Shown in pieces: positions 1-10,600 of a stretch of DNA of 52,829 bases. The translations under genes were made by a program, and so were the position numbers. The stretch comes from an uncultured Actinomycetes bacterium (GTDB taxonomy: Bacteria; Actinomycetota; Thermoleophilia; Solirubrobacterales; 70-9): assembly GCA_937907435.1 (NCBI GenBank), contig CALCIA010000214.1, positions 1-52,829 of the forward strand. The letters run 5' to 3'. Every line of letters begins with the position of its first letter. The stretch's first letter is position 1. The notes below the pieces were generated by a model. That model saw only the letters and a program-made list of their open reading frames with translations, did no database searches and was not told the DNA's origin.

Positions 1-1190
1 GGAAGCCGGCCGAGGTCGAGCAGCGCGAGGGCCGCATCCTCCGCCAGGGCAACGACAACGACCGGGTGGCGGTTTACCGCTACGTCACTGAGGGCTCGTT
101 CGACGCCTACATGTGGCAGGCTCTGGAGACCAAAGCCCGGTTCATCGCGCAGGTGATGACCGGCGAGAGCGCCGTGCGGCGAGCCGAGGACATCGGCGGC
201 CAGGAGCTCTCCTACGCCGAGGTCAAGGCGATCGCCTCGGGCAACCCGGCGGTGCTGACTTTGGCCGAGGCCGACGCCGAGCTTCAGCGGCTGGCGATCC
301 TCAAGAAGAACCACACCGATGAGCAGTACCTCGCCCGCCGCGCCCTGCGCGAGCTGCCCGAGTCCATCGCGAGGTTGGAAGGGAGATTGGAGGGACTGCG
401 GGCCGACCTGGCGACAGTCACCGCCCACGCGGGTGATCCCATCGCCCTCGGCGGACGCGAGATCCACCACGATGACGTGCTCGGGTTCCTCGGCAAACGT
501 CTGGATGCCTTGCCCGAGGGCATCCTGAAAACGGCCCAGTTCCCGCTCGGCGTGTACCGGGGCCTACGCTTCGGCGTGGTGCTACACCCCAATTCCGCCC
601 CCGAGGTCGTCCTCGACGGGGTAACGACTCGACAGGCCCCGCTATCGCGGGAGCACCACGGTCCTCGCGCCGTCCTGAACGCCCTGGAGCGCCTGGCGGG
701 CACTTACGAGGCCCGGCGCGACGCCGTGGAGCAAGACCTCGCCCTCGCCCGGGGCCAACTCCGGGACCACGAGGCGCGGCTCGGCGTGCCGTTCCCGCAC
801 GATGCCTATCTGGCGGATCTGACCCATCTCCGCGATGAGCTCAAGGCTGCCCTGGCGGCACCGCCCCACGACCCAAACGCAGGATCGCTCCCGCCGGTCC
901 ACGACCTCGCCGAGCGGATCAAGACGCTGAAGGTAGGGCACACCATCGAAGCCGCCCCGCCCCTCACGGCCCCACGCCGCGTCGCCACGGCGGAGGAACC
1001 CATCACCACCCGCATCCGCCGCCACGCCAAGGCGGACGCCGCTCCCCAGCCCGAGGCCGGGCCAGGTCCGGACCTTTCCGAGCCGTCCGGTGGAACCCCG
1101 CACGGCGATCCCGCAAGGCCCAGGGCGACGTTTCGGGAGCAAGTTGCAAGAGATCGGCAGCGGCAGGAGCATCCGCTAAGCGTGTTCTGA
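1..1190 (+). CDS. C-terminal part of giant DNA methylase-helicase (continues from 48800..52829)
   Basis: This is the 3' end of the gene that enters the window at 48800. Reading from base 3, the frame opens with the helicase motif VI-like stretch EQREGRILRQGN, followed by the typical SNF2/DEAD-plasmid-helicase continuation (VYRYVTEGSFDAYMWQ, then ETKARFIAQVMTGE). The remaining residues are a charged, coiled-coil-rich tail ending at the TGA at 1190. The first ATG or GTG in this piece is not a real start, because the frame is open to base 1 and joins seamlessly to the right end of the window through the 54-bp overlap. Known relatives are very large plasmid- and ICE-borne proteins combining an adenine-specific methylase with an SF2 helicase. 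Their exact role is not settled. Confidence 0.9.
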   Translation, partial: KPAEVEQREGRILRQGNDNDRVAVYRYVTEGSFDAYMWQALETKARFIAQVMTGESAVRRAEDIGGQELSYAEVKAIASGNPAVLTLAEADAELQRLAILKKNHTDEQYLARRALRELPESIARLEGRLEGLRADLATVTAHAGDPIALGGREIHHDDVLGFLGKRLDALPEGILKTAQFPLGVYRGLRFGVVLHPNSAPEVVLDGVTTRQAPLSREHHGPRAVLNALERLAGTYEARRDAVEQDLALARGQLRDHEARLGVPFPHDAYLADLTHLRDELKAALAAPPHDPNAGSLPPVHDLAERIKTLKVGHTIEAAPPLTAPRRVATAEEPITTRIRRHAKADAAPQPEAGPGPDLSEPSGGTPHGDPARPRATFREQVARDRQRQEHPLSVF

Positions 1191-1372
1191 GGAGCGTCCG
1201 TCCGGTTCGCATCGTCCCGAGGAACTATTCACTGGTCACCGGGCCACCCGCCCCGGCCACGCAGAAATCAATGTGGTTCTCCGCCCGCACGCCTGGATGA
1301 CGAATGGTCCGGATCAGGGAAATTGCGGGGCAGGCCTCTTACGGGATCAGCAGGAAGCTACTGGATCGATCA

Positions 1373-3922
1373 TTAGAGCCGGATTCTCCTAAGTCGCAGG
1401 GAGTTCATAATGACTGAGACTGAACTCAGGGTCATCGCGGCACCCGCGATCATCGGGCTCAGGAGCAGCTCGAAGGACGGGTACAGCACGCCTGCGGCGA
1501 TCGGTATCCCGAGCGCGTTGTAGAGGAACGCAAAGAAGAGGTTCTGGCGGATGTTCCGCATCGTCGCGCGGCTGAGCTTCCGGAGTCGGACGATCCCGCG
1601 GAGGTCGCCCCGGACGAGCGTGGCACCCGCACTCTCCATCGCCACGTCAGTCCCCGTTCCCATCGCGATGCCCACGTTCGCCTGCGCCAGGGCCGGGGCG
1701 TCGTTGATGCCATCGCCTGCCATCGCGACGACGCGTCCTTCGGCCTGAAGCTGCTTCACGACTTCTCCTTTCTCCTCGGGGAGGACCTCCGCGCGGACAT
1801 CATCGAGACCGAGCTTCCGCGCGACGGCGAGGGCGGTCGTCCTGTTGTCGCCCGTCAGCATCACGACCTTCAACCCTTCGGCGTGCAGCTTCCTCACGGC
1901 CTCCGCCGCCGAGTCTTTGATCGGGTCGGCGACGCCGAGGACGCCCCCCAGGCGACCATTGATCGCGACGAAGACCACCGTCTGACCGTCCTCGCGGAGC
2001 TCGTCCGCCCGCGTGGCGAGTTCGCTGGCGTCGATTCCCGACTCCTTGAGGAACCTCCGGCTGCCGATCCCGAGGCGCCGGCCCTCGACCATGCCTCGGA
2101 TGCCCTTCCCCGTCACCGACTCGAACGACTCGGCTTCCGAGAGGCGCCCCCCCCGCGCCGTACCGCCCGCGCTGATGGCGGCGGCGAGCGGATGCTCGCT
2201 CCCGCGCTCGAGGCTCGCCGCGAGGCGGAGAAGTTCCGATTCATCCTGTCCCGACGCCGGGACGATTGAAACGAGGTATGGTTTTCCCTCGGTCAGCGTC
2301 CCCGTTTTATCGACGACGATGGTGTCCACCCGCTCCATGACCTCGAGCGCCTCGGCGTTCTTGATGAGCACCCCCGCCAGCGCCCCCCGACCCGTGCCGA
2401 CCATGATGGACATGGGGGTGGCGAGCCCCAGGGCGCAGGGACAGGCGATGATGAGGACCGCCACGGCGTTGACGAGCGCGTACGCCATCCGCGGCTCGGG
2501 CCCGAACATCGCCCACGCGATGAACGAGACCACGGCGACGATGAGCACCGTGGGCACGAAGTACGCCGAAACGACATCGGCGAGCCGCTGGATCGGAGCG
2601 CGCGTCCGCTGGGCGTCCGCCACCATCTGGACGATCCGGGAGAGCATCGTCTCGGAGCCCACCCGCTCCGCCACCATCACGAGCGAGCCCGTGCCGTTGA
2701 CTGTCCCACCGATGAGCTTGTCGCCCGCCACCTTCTCGACCGGGATCGGCTCGCCCGTCACCATCGACTCGTCGACGGCGCTCTTGCCCTCCGTGACGAT
2801 ACCATCCACCGGGACCTTCTCGCCTGGACGGACCCGCAGGTGGTCGCCGACCTGGACATCCTCGAGCGAGACGTCCTCCTCGTGGCCTCCCTCGACGCGG
2901 CGTCGTGCGACCTTGGGCGTGAGGCTCAGGAGGGCCTTGATGGCAGACGATGTCTGGCTCCGGGCGCGGAGTTCGAGCACCTGACCCAAGAGGACGAGCG
3001 TCACGATGACGGCGGCCGCCTCGAAGTAGACCGGCACATGGCCGCCGTGGCCGCGAAATGCCTCGGGGAGGAAGCCGGGCAGGACGGTTGCGACCAAACT
3101 ATAGAGGTAGGCCGCCCCGGTGCCGATGGCGATCAGCGTGAACATGTTGAGGCTTCGATTCACAAGCGACTGCCAGCCCCGCTCGAAGAACGGCCATCCG
3201 CCCCAGAGGACCACGGGCGTGGCGAGCGCGAGCTGCCCCCAGGCGAGCAATCGCCCCGGGAGGACGCGGGCAAGCGTGTCCTGACCAAGGATCGCCTCGG
3301 CCACCATCACGAAGAGCATCGGGGCCGTCAGCAGCGCGCATACCCAGAACCGCCGGGTCATGTCCGCGAGTTCTGGATTTGTATCGTCGCCCGTGGCCGT
3401 CATCGGCTCTAGCGCCATGCCGCAGATGGGGCAGCTCCCGGGCTTGTCTCGGACGATCTCGGGATGCATCGGGCAGGTGTACTTCACCTCGCCCGACACG
3501 GCAGCCGTTGCGACGTGCGGGGCTCGGTGCCCCGTATCCTTGCCGAGAAACCGCTCGGGATCGGCCCTAAACCTCTCAAGGCACCCCTTGCTGCAAAAGT
3601 AATAGGTCTTGCCATCGTGCTCGTGCGAGCCGGCAGCCGATTCCGGAGTGACATCCATCCGGCAGACCGGGTCTTTGAGGGGCGCGCGAGACTCGCCGCC
3701 GTAGTTGCTACACGAGTGGTCGTGGTGCCGACTTTCGGCTGGCACGATTCTCTTAGAGGGGACGAACGGTGACGGATCGCTATCGAATTTTCGCTTGCAC
3801 GAGGCGGAGCAGAAGAAGTAAGCCTCCCCTGAGTGCTCGCTCGAACCAGCGGCGGACGCCGGGTCGATCATCATCCCGCACACGGGATCCTTGACCTTGG
3901 CCGTCGCAGTGTTCGTAGTCAT
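1373..3922 (-). CDS. copA: Cu+-exporting P1B-type ATPase with two YHS domains and HMBD
   Basis: The 849-residue protein pumps Cu(I), probably also Ag(I), from the cytoplasm across the inner membrane. The N terminus has two YHS domains (DPVCGM at about 12, DPVCRM at about 85) and a heavy-metal-binding domain (YTCPMHPE...CPICGM, about 148-176) in place of the usual CxxC HMA domain. The ATPase core shows the CPC transport motif at 494-496, the phosphorylation site DKTGT at D538, HP in SEHPLA, and GDGIND at 736-741. The late membrane segments carry YN and M-x2-SS, the Cu+-type (P1B-1) signature. The start at 3922 was chosen because GGAGAGGAG lies just upstream; the longer frame to 3991 has no such site. 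It is the last metal gene on this strand, about 250 bp beyond csp. Confidence 0.95.
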   Translation of the reverse strand: MTTNTATAKVKDPVCGMMIDPASAAGSSEHSGEAYFFCSASCKRKFDSDPSPFVPSKRIVPAESRHHDHSCSNYGGESRAPLKDPVCRMDVTPESAAGSHEHDGKTYYFCSKGCLERFRADPERFLGKDTGHRAPHVATAAVSGEVKYTCPMHPEIVRDKPGSCPICGMALEPMTATGDDTNPELADMTRRFWVCALLTAPMLFVMVAEAILGQDTLARVLPGRLLAWGQLALATPVVLWGGWPFFERGWQSLVNRSLNMFTLIAIGTGAAYLYSLVATVLPGFLPEAFRGHGGHVPVYFEAAAVIVTLVLLGQVLELRARSQTSSAIKALLSLTPKVARRRVEGGHEEDVSLEDVQVGDHLRVRPGEKVPVDGIVTEGKSAVDESMVTGEPIPVEKVAGDKLIGGTVNGTGSLVMVAERVGSETMLSRIVQMVADAQRTRAPIQRLADVVSAYFVPTVLIVAVVSFIAWAMFGPEPRMAYALVNAVAVLIIACPCALGLATPMSIMVGTGRGALAGVLIKNAEALEVMERVDTIVVDKTGTLTEGKPYLVSIVPASGQDESELLRLAASLERGSEHPLAAAISAGGTARGGRLSEAESFESVTGKGIRGMVEGRRLGIGSRRFLKESGIDASELATRADELREDGQTVVFVAINGRLGGVLGVADPIKDSAAEAVRKLHAEGLKVVMLTGDNRTTALAVARKLGLDDVRAEVLPEEKGEVVKQLQAEGRVVAMAGDGINDAPALAQANVGIAMGTGTDVAMESAGATLVRGDLRGIVRLRKLSRATMRNIRQNLFFAFLYNALGIPIAAGVLYPSFELLLSPMIAGAAMTLSSVSVIMNSLRLRRIRL

Positions 3923-4175
3923 CGTCTCCTCTCCGTGGACCCGCAACAGCATGGGCCGCTTGCACCAGCATCTTCGACCGAGCCGGCGCAACCATGGCGG
4001 GGGGCGACCCGATCGCGTCGCGCACTGGACTCGCGCTCTCCGGATCTTCCCCGAGCGGGCACACCCGGCTTTGCTCCTCGCATAGGACTCGCGGAGAGAG
4101 GGACACCCCGCCCGAACGCCAACGCGCTCGGGCGGGAGGCGGACTGGAACACTCCGCCGGAGGGACGCCCCGCCT

Positions 4176-4625
4176 TTAGCGCGTGCCGCCGCGCTGGCCC
4201 TGCTGGGACATCTGCCGGCAGATCTTCTCGGCCTCGCGGCAGACCCGGACGCATTCCTTCATGATCTCGTCGTCGCCGGCCTGCTCGCAGGCCTTGGCGC
4301 ACTGGGCGCAGACCTCGGCGCACGCCCCGTGGACGTGGTGGGCCACCCGGCTGCCCCGGGCCGTCAGGTCGGTCGCCAGCGAACACGTCGCCTGGCAGTC
4401 CATCGCCAACTCGTGGGCCAGGACGTGCGCCTCGGCGTTCTGTCCACCCTTGCGCAGCTGCTCCAGGCAGTGGTGGGCCGCCCGGCCGCAGGTGTTCGCG
4501 CACTCGTCGAGCGTCTTGAGGTGCTCCGCATGCGGCCCCTTGTCGTCGGCCCGGGCCGTCCCGCCCATCGCGACCAGTCCCGCAGCCCCAGCACCCACGA
4601 CGCCCAGCATCTCGCGACGGTCCAT
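4176..4625 (-). CDS. Tat-exported four-helix-bundle copper storage protein (Csp1/DUF326-like)
   Basis: The 149-residue protein begins MDRREMLGVVGAGAAGL, a twin-arginine signal ending near ARADD, so it is likely exported folded to the periplasm. The mature part is helical with about 12 cysteines in repeated CxxxC and CxxC spacings (ECANTC, DCQATC, EVCAQCAKAC, CVRVC, ending EKIC) and several His. This is the arrangement of the DUF326/Csp family, in which Cys line the inside of a four-helix bundle and bind many Cu(I) ions. The start is supported by AGGAG upstream of the ATG at 4625. Location between a Cu+ ATPase and the CusBA genes fits a role in buffering exported copper. The family call is confident; metal capacity is inferred. 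Confidence 0.9.
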   Translation of the reverse strand: MDRREMLGVVGAGAAGLVAMGGTARADDKGPHAEHLKTLDECANTCGRAAHHCLEQLRKGGQNAEAHVLAHELAMDCQATCSLATDLTARGSRVAHHVHGACAEVCAQCAKACEQAGDDEIMKECVRVCREAEKICRQMSQQGQRGGTR

Positions 4626-4682
4626 AGCTCGTTCTCCTCTTGGTGCGACACACAATGTCGACGGCCCGCACGATGCGAACCG

Positions 4683-4715
4683 CCACCGTCCACCCCTCGC
4701 AAGGGGCTCCGGTGG
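4683..4715 (-). promoter_or_regulatory. Nested hairpin upstream of the copper-storage gene
   Basis: The stretch 4626-4985 has no gene. Within it, CCACCG...CGGTGG (outer 6 bp) encloses CCCCT-CGCA-AGGGG (inner 5 bp). It lies about 58 nt upstream of the csp ATG, so it could be a structured mRNA leader, or an operator if the transcript starts closer to the gene. No T-run follows, so it is not a standard terminator. Function is unknown. Confidence 0.35.
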
Positions 4716-4985
4716 ACCAAGTTGAGCCCGATCGCCTCTGTCCCGTCTGAGGATGAGGAGATCCCTGCTCCACCGTTCGTTTGCCACTCCGATCGCGTCC
4801 GCCCGGTGGCGTCGATGCGATCGAGGGCCGGCAGTGGAGGCTCGCAAATTGCGGGCCGGTATGGCCCGGACACCCGGGCGGCCGGGCGGCCACGCTGAGG
4901 CTCGTTGTTCGGACGCCTTGGGGAGTCACCGGGGGACTCCAGGAGCCCGTCGAGGAGCCCGAGGATAAACAGCGACCGCCTCCGC

Positions 4986-6464
4986 TCACCGCACAGCCCT
5001 CTCGGGATCGGTAGCCGCAATCGCGCCGCGATCCATCGCCACCATCGGCTGATACTCGACGACGACCACGGTCACGTCGTCCCGCGGCGAGTCGGGCGAC
5101 GCCACCTCCGCCCGGCGTTCGAGCAGGCGAGCGACGACCTGATCGGGCGTGGCATCCTCGCGAGGCGTGAGGAGTTCCGCCAGCTCCGCCGTGCCCCACA
5201 AACTGCCAGAGGAGTCGGCGACTTCCACGAGGCCGTCGGAGAACATGAGGAGCCTAGAGCCGGGCCGGAAGTCCACCGTGGCGTCGGCCTCGGGCACGTC
5301 GGGGAGGATGCCGAGGAGCGGCATCGTCGGTAAGAGTTCGGTGGCCGGGCCCGAAACATGCCGCAACAAGGCGGGAGGATGACCGGCATTTGCGAAGCGG
5401 ATCCGATTCGATCCCGGTTCGAACCAGGCGAAGAACGCGGTCGCGAAGTGCTCCTCCGGGAGATCCTTGCACAGCCGCTCGTTCAGGCGGGCGAGAACTT
5501 CTCCGGGGCCGGCGGCATCCGACGCCTCGCGCCAGACGATCGCCCGAACCATCGCGGTGTGGAGCGCCGAGGCGACGTCGTGGCCGGACATATCGACCAG
5601 GAGCACGCCGACCCGGCCATCGGGCAGGCCCTGCACGTCGTACAGGTCGCCGCCGACGGGCCCGGCGGGCAGGCAGCGGCCTGCAACTTCGAGGCAGCCC
5701 ATTCGGACCTCTCTCGGCGGCAAGAGGTGAGCCTGAACCCGTCGGGCGGTCTCCATCTCCCGCCGCTGGGCGTCCGCCTGCTCGGCGAGCGCCCGGGACA
5801 TGGCGTTGAACTGCCGGGCGAGCGCCCCGAGTTCATCCCCGTTGGGCGAGGCCACCTGGGTGCCGAGCTGCCCACGCTCGAGCTGCCGGACCGCCCGGGA
5901 GAGGCGCCGGATCGGGCGGAGCACGGCGCGTCGTATCACGAAGTTCACCGCACCGAAGAGGAGCACGCCCGCCCCGAGAAACCAGCCCGCCTGCCGGCGG
6001 AGGTTCGCCCGCACACGCTCTTGCACCGCTCGCGTCGATTCCGCGACGACGACGCGCTCCCTACCTTCGGTGGAGACCCGGACGAGGAACGTCTCCCCAT
6101 CGCGCTTGAGCATCCGAAACCCGTCGCCTCCGGCGGCGAGCCGAGCGAGGTCCATCGGCCGGCGGGCGTGCTCGGCGGCATCCGCCACGACGCGGCCATG
6201 ATCATCAAGAAGCGCCACCTGGTGTTCGGGCGAGGCGGACGGGTCGATCGCGTGGCAGAACCGCAGGAGGAAGTCCTCGAGGCGTGGCGAAGCGCCGAAG
6301 GACCGGCTCGCCGCATGTACGAAACGCGCCTCCTCGTCGAGCCGGGAGCGGAGCAGCGCGAGATCCGTCGCCTCCTGGCGCCGCCACTCCCAGAGCAGCG
6401 AGCAAAGGAGCACGGCGAGGAGGATCAGGTTCACGGGCAGGACGAACTTGTACCGGAGCATCAT
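4986..6464 (-). CDS. Membrane HAMP-SpoIIE (PP2C-type) serine phosphatase
   Basis: The protein of about 490 residues has an N-terminal membrane segment (LPVNLILLAVLLCSLLWEW), an extracytoplasmic sensor-like region of about 130 residues, a second membrane segment (WFLGAGVLLFGAVNFVI), a HAMP linker (RPIRRLSRAVRQLERG) and a C-terminal SpoIIE/PP2C domain. The PP2C metal-binding acidic residues are visible in GGDLYDV, VDMSGHD, MFSDGL and DDVTVVVVE. It should dephosphorylate a Ser/Thr-phosphorylated partner, classically an anti-sigma antagonist, in response to a periplasmic cue. No anti-sigma or STAS partner is encoded nearby. The start is uncertain: a TTG at 6473 sits 3 nt from AGGGG, while the ATG ATG pair at 6464/6461 is better spaced. 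Its place inside a copper cluster is unusual. Confidence 0.88.
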   Translation of the reverse strand: MMLRYKFVLPVNLILLAVLLCSLLWEWRRQEATDLALLRSRLDEEARFVHAASRSFGASPRLEDFLLRFCHAIDPSASPEHQVALLDDHGRVVADAAEHARRPMDLARLAAGGDGFRMLKRDGETFLVRVSTEGRERVVVAESTRAVQERVRANLRRQAGWFLGAGVLLFGAVNFVIRRAVLRPIRRLSRAVRQLERGQLGTQVASPNGDELGALARQFNAMSRALAEQADAQRREMETARRVQAHLLPPREVRMGCLEVAGRCLPAGPVGGDLYDVQGLPDGRVGVLLVDMSGHDVASALHTAMVRAIVWREASDAAGPGEVLARLNERLCKDLPEEHFATAFFAWFEPGSNRIRFANAGHPPALLRHVSGPATELLPTMPLLGILPDVPEADATVDFRPGSRLLMFSDGLVEVADSSGSLWGTAELAELLTPREDATPDQVVARLLERRAEVASPDSPRDDVTVVVVEYQPMVAMDRGAIAATDPERAVR

Positions 6465-6711
6465 CGCGTACAATAACCCCTAGAGGGCTGGGGCCCCCTC
6501 CCGCTCGGCCCACCGCCCGCCGCACCCGGCTTCGCCGAGATGGAGTCCACCCGTGCGGGGCTCAATACGCAACGAGGGATCCACCCTGGGTTGGCCAGGG
6601 GACGGGCGGCGGGCCGAGCCGGCGGAGGCCCGCCGGACTGGGCTAGGTCCCGCGGCCGGCCGTAGCGCCGCCACCCCGGGAGCCGAGCGGGAACTTCATC
6701 GCCATCTCCTC

Positions 6712-7404
6712 TCAATGCTCGTGGTCATTGTGCCGTGCCCCGTCGGAATCGCCGAGGAACTCCTCGGGGTTCGCCTGGAGCTGCTTCAGGCAACCCTTGC
6801 AGCAGAGGAATGTGGAACGTCCGTCGCGCGTGACCTTGAGCGGCGTGCCCATCGAGCCGAGATCGTCGTGGCTCACTGGGCAGACCTTGAGGGCCTCGAT
6901 CGCCTTTTGGTCCGCCGCCGTCGCGGTCGCCACGACGAGCCCGCCGCCCGCGAAGGTGAGCGGCACGGTAAAACTCGCCTCCGGCTCTTCTGGGTCGGGA
7001 AGCCCCGCCACGCGGAAGGCGACCTTCGCCCCCTTCTCCGGAACCTTCCCTAGGTCGATGGCGAGCCCCAGCGAGTCCGCGGCTTGGCCGGGGCTCGCGC
7101 CCGAGGCCGCGAGCTGTCGGCTGAACCACGGCTCCTCCGGAGCGTTAGGATGGTAGAACGTCGCCGTCGCCGAGAGCCGCGAGGCATCGATCGCCTTGTG
7201 GTCGGCACCGTGCGCGTAGAGCCTCGCGCCGTCCTTCGTGAAGACCGCCTCGAAGTGATGCCGCTCCGTCTTCGCCTCGACCCCGCCGTGCTGGGCGCCT
7301 CCATGATCGTGACCGTCGTGGGCGCTGGCCGGGCCGACGAGGCCCGCCGCCGTGATGACCGCGGCCCCGAGCGTCGTGAAGAAGTTCCGTTCCGTCATCC
7401 GCAT
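6712..7404 (-). CDS. Secreted His-rich protein with C-terminal CC-x-GC (TRASH/YHS-like) metal module
   Basis: The 230-residue protein has a signal peptide (ending GPASAHDGHD) and then His-rich stretches (AHDGHDHGG, and HNDHEH at the C terminus). The last 60 residues hold CPVSHDDLGSMG...LCCKGC...NPEEFL, a cysteine module that closely matches one inside the CusB-like protein at 11673-13397. The middle part is beta-rich and unrecognised. GGGAGC upstream of the ATG at 7404 supports the start over the longer frame. It is probably a periplasmic copper or heavy-metal binding protein that hands metal to the adjacent efflux pump; this is inferred from the module and from the neighbours. Confidence 0.75.
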   Translation of the reverse strand: MRMTERNFFTTLGAAVITAAGLVGPASAHDGHDHGGAQHGGVEAKTERHHFEAVFTKDGARLYAHGADHKAIDASRLSATATFYHPNAPEEPWFSRQLAASGASPGQAADSLGLAIDLGKVPEKGAKVAFRVAGLPDPEEPEASFTVPLTFAGGGLVVATATAADQKAIEALKVCPVSHDDLGSMGTPLKVTRDGRSTFLCCKGCLKQLQANPEEFLGDSDGARHNDHEH

Positions 7405-7646
7405 CGCAATCGCTCCCTGTGTTAAAAGTCTCTTTGAACCCACAAATTCGCCTGTCCGTGAGCCCCCGGGCAGGTGTGCCGCCGGTACGTCTGGCGGCAC
7501 GGTGCATCGCATCAGCCCACTACCAGCGGGCCTCGTCGAAATGCCTCAACTTTGCGTGCTTCTCCGCCTCTCGTGCCGCGGACTCCACCGTGGCGGCGAC
7601 AAGGCACGGAGCTCACACGGAATCGACATCTCCCATCGCCGGCGGC

Positions 7647-10600
7647 TCACGAGGCCGTGACCGTTTCACCGGGCCGCGTCGGCTCCAGACGCACGTCCCC
7701 CTCGAAGCGCCCCACGCCGTGGAGTTTCCGCCACTGCCGTTTCTTGACCGCGAAGTAGAGGACCGGCAGGAACACGTCGACGACCTCGTCGGCGACCAGA
7801 AGCCCGCCCAAGAGCGGAGCCGCCATCGGCCGGATGATCTCGGAGCCGACGCCGGTCGCCCAGAGCATCGGGGTGATCGAGAGGATGGTCGTCCCCTCAG
7901 TCAGGAGCTTCGGTCGAAGCCGGTGGATCGTTCCCTCGACGATCGCGTTCTTGAGCTCCTCCTCGGACCGGATCCCCTCCAGGCCCCCGCGAAGCTGGAT
8001 GGCCTCGCGGATGTAGATGAGCATCACGATGCCGTTCTGGGTCGCCATGCCGAAGCAGGCGATGTAGCCGACCCAGACGGCGACCGAGAAGTGGAAGCCG
8101 AAGAGCCACTGGAACATGGCCCCGCCCGCCAGCGCCCCCAGGACGCTCGTCATCATGAGCATGGCGTCGATCCAGCTCTTGTAGGTCAGATAGAGGATCA
8201 GCACGATGATCACGATGACGACCGGGAAGATGAGCGTGAGGGTCTTCCGGGTCTGGACCTCGTTCTCGAACTGGCCGCTCCACTCGACGTACATGCCCGA
8301 CGGGAGCTTCACCTTCTCGGCCACGACGCGCCGGGCTTCCTCGACGAAGCCCACCTCGTCACGGCCCGAGACCGTCACCGACACGTAGGAACGCAGCAGG
8401 CCGTTCTCGCTCTTGATCATCGAGGGACCTTCGACCACCTTCACCGTGGCGACCTCGGCGAGCGGGACTTGGAGCGGCTCGGCCCCAGCCGGCCGGGAGG
8501 TATCTTCCCGCGCCCCCATCTCGCCCCCGCCGCCCATGCCGGCGGCGATCGAATCGCGGCCCGCGACGAGCAGGCGCTTCAAGTCTTCCTCGCTCGTGCG
8601 GAAGTCGCGGGCGTATCGGATCCGGACGGGGAAGCGCCTGCGGCCCTCGACGGTCGTCGTGATCGGACTGCCGCCGATCGCCACGTCGACCACCTGCTGG
8701 ACATCGCCAACATTGACCCCGTAGCGCGCCGCCTTCTCGCGGTCGATGTCGATCTCGACGTAACCCTTGCCCACGATCTGGTCGGGCACGACGCCGCTCG
8801 CCCCCGGGACACTCCGCAGCACCCCGGCGATCTCCTGGCTCACGCGCTGGATCTCGTAGAGGTCGCCGCCGAAGACCTTGACGGCAACCGGCGTCCTCAC
8901 ACCCGTGGCGAGCATCTCGATTCGGTTAATGATCGGCTGCGTGAAGATGTTCCCCCAGCCGGGGACTTGTAGCGCCGTGTCCATCTCCGAGACAAGGTCT
9001 TGCTTGCTCTTCCTCCAGAGGAGAAGCCGGTCGCTGAACGGCTTCTCGAGCACGCTCGCAAGCCCCCGGATCCCCTCGGGCGTCACCTCGTGGACTTTCA
9101 GGTTCTTCGCCTCGCCGCGACTGATGAGCTCCTGGAGCGCGGTGGAGGTGGCCGTGGGCACGGCCGCGTCGAAGAGCTCCCAGTTGAGCGACTTCATCCG
9201 CTCTTCAAGCTTCTCGTCATGTATCGAGACGAGCTGCGTGGTGATGCGGGTGAAGAGCGTGTCCTTCCCCGCTCCGAGGAATTCGGAGAGCCGGTCCCGG
9301 GCCCGCTCCCAGGGGCCCGGCGTGGGAGACAGGAGTTCCGGGTCGTCGCCCAGCACGCCCATCGCCACCAGCCGCCGCGCGGCGTCCTTGACGAGCGGCG
9401 TCACATCATCGAGCCGGGGCTCGAGCGCGAGACGCTCGCCGTACTCGGCCGAGAGCGTCCGGGCGACCTCCTCTCGCTCGGCCATCGTGGGCGCGCGGCG
9501 GACGAGCGCGGGGTTGACCCGCGAGAGGAGCGACTCGACCCCCGCCGAGACGAGCGCCTCGCCGAGCTCGGGCTTGAACTCCCCCAGGCGCCGGAGCGCC
9601 AGCCCTCGGAGCGTCTCGTCGATCTCGGTCGAGACGGCCATCGCCACCTCGTTCAGGAATGTCTCTCGCTCCTCCCCGGTCGAGGGGGACTTCAAGATCC
9701 CCTTGGCCTCGAGCGCCTTAAGCGCCGCGCCGGCCTGGAAGAGCGCGTCCTCGTACCGCATGTGTCGCTTGGGCCAGAGATCATGATCGTATAGGTTGAT
9801 GATCGTCTCGATCATGTCGAGCGGCGACGGGTCGGTCGGGGTGTCGGCGCGGCCCGCCTTGCCCACGACCAGCAGGACCTCGGGGAACGTGCGGAAGACC
9901 GCGTTCCTGGCCTTCATGTCCTCTGTCGCTTGCGTCACCGAGATGCGCGGGACCGAGGTCGGCATGTCGAGGATCGAGCCCTCGTCCAGCGGCGGGACGA
10001 ACTCGTGCCCTAGGTGCGTGGACGCGAGATACCCCATGCCGAGGATGCAGACGAAGGTCCAGCACACGAACGTCGGCCGGTCCATGAGCCAGTTGAGCAT
10101 CGGCTTGAAGATCGAGATCATCGTCCGGACGATCCACGAGTCCTCTTCGCCCTTGATCCTCCCCCTGAGGAAGATGGGAGTGAGCGCCGGAACGAGCGTG
10201 ATCGCCAGCACGCCCGAAGCCGCCAGCGCGAACGTCTTGGTCCACCCCAGCGGGTGGAAGAGCTTTCCCGATCGCCCGGTCAGGGCGAAGACCGGTAGAA
10301 ACGTCAGGATCGTGATGAGCACCGAGAAGAAGATGGGCCGGCCCACGGTCTGGCACGCGGGGATGATCGTGTCGAGCACGTTGCCGCGCACGGGCTGGTG
10401 GCCGAAGCGGTGGTGGAGATGATGCGCCACGTTGTCGGTCATCACGATCGCCTGGTCCGCCAGGATCCCGATCGAGATGGCGATCCCCGCCAGGCTCATG
10501 ATATTGGACGGGATGCCAAGGAGATGCATGAGGAGGAAGCTCATGAGCACGGCGAGCGGGAGCGTGATCGAGATGATGAACGCCCCGCCCAGGTGACCCA

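Noticed and set aside
66..1190. Independent gene starting near base 66
   Set aside because: The frame is open to base 1 and continues the helicase motifs from the right end of the window.
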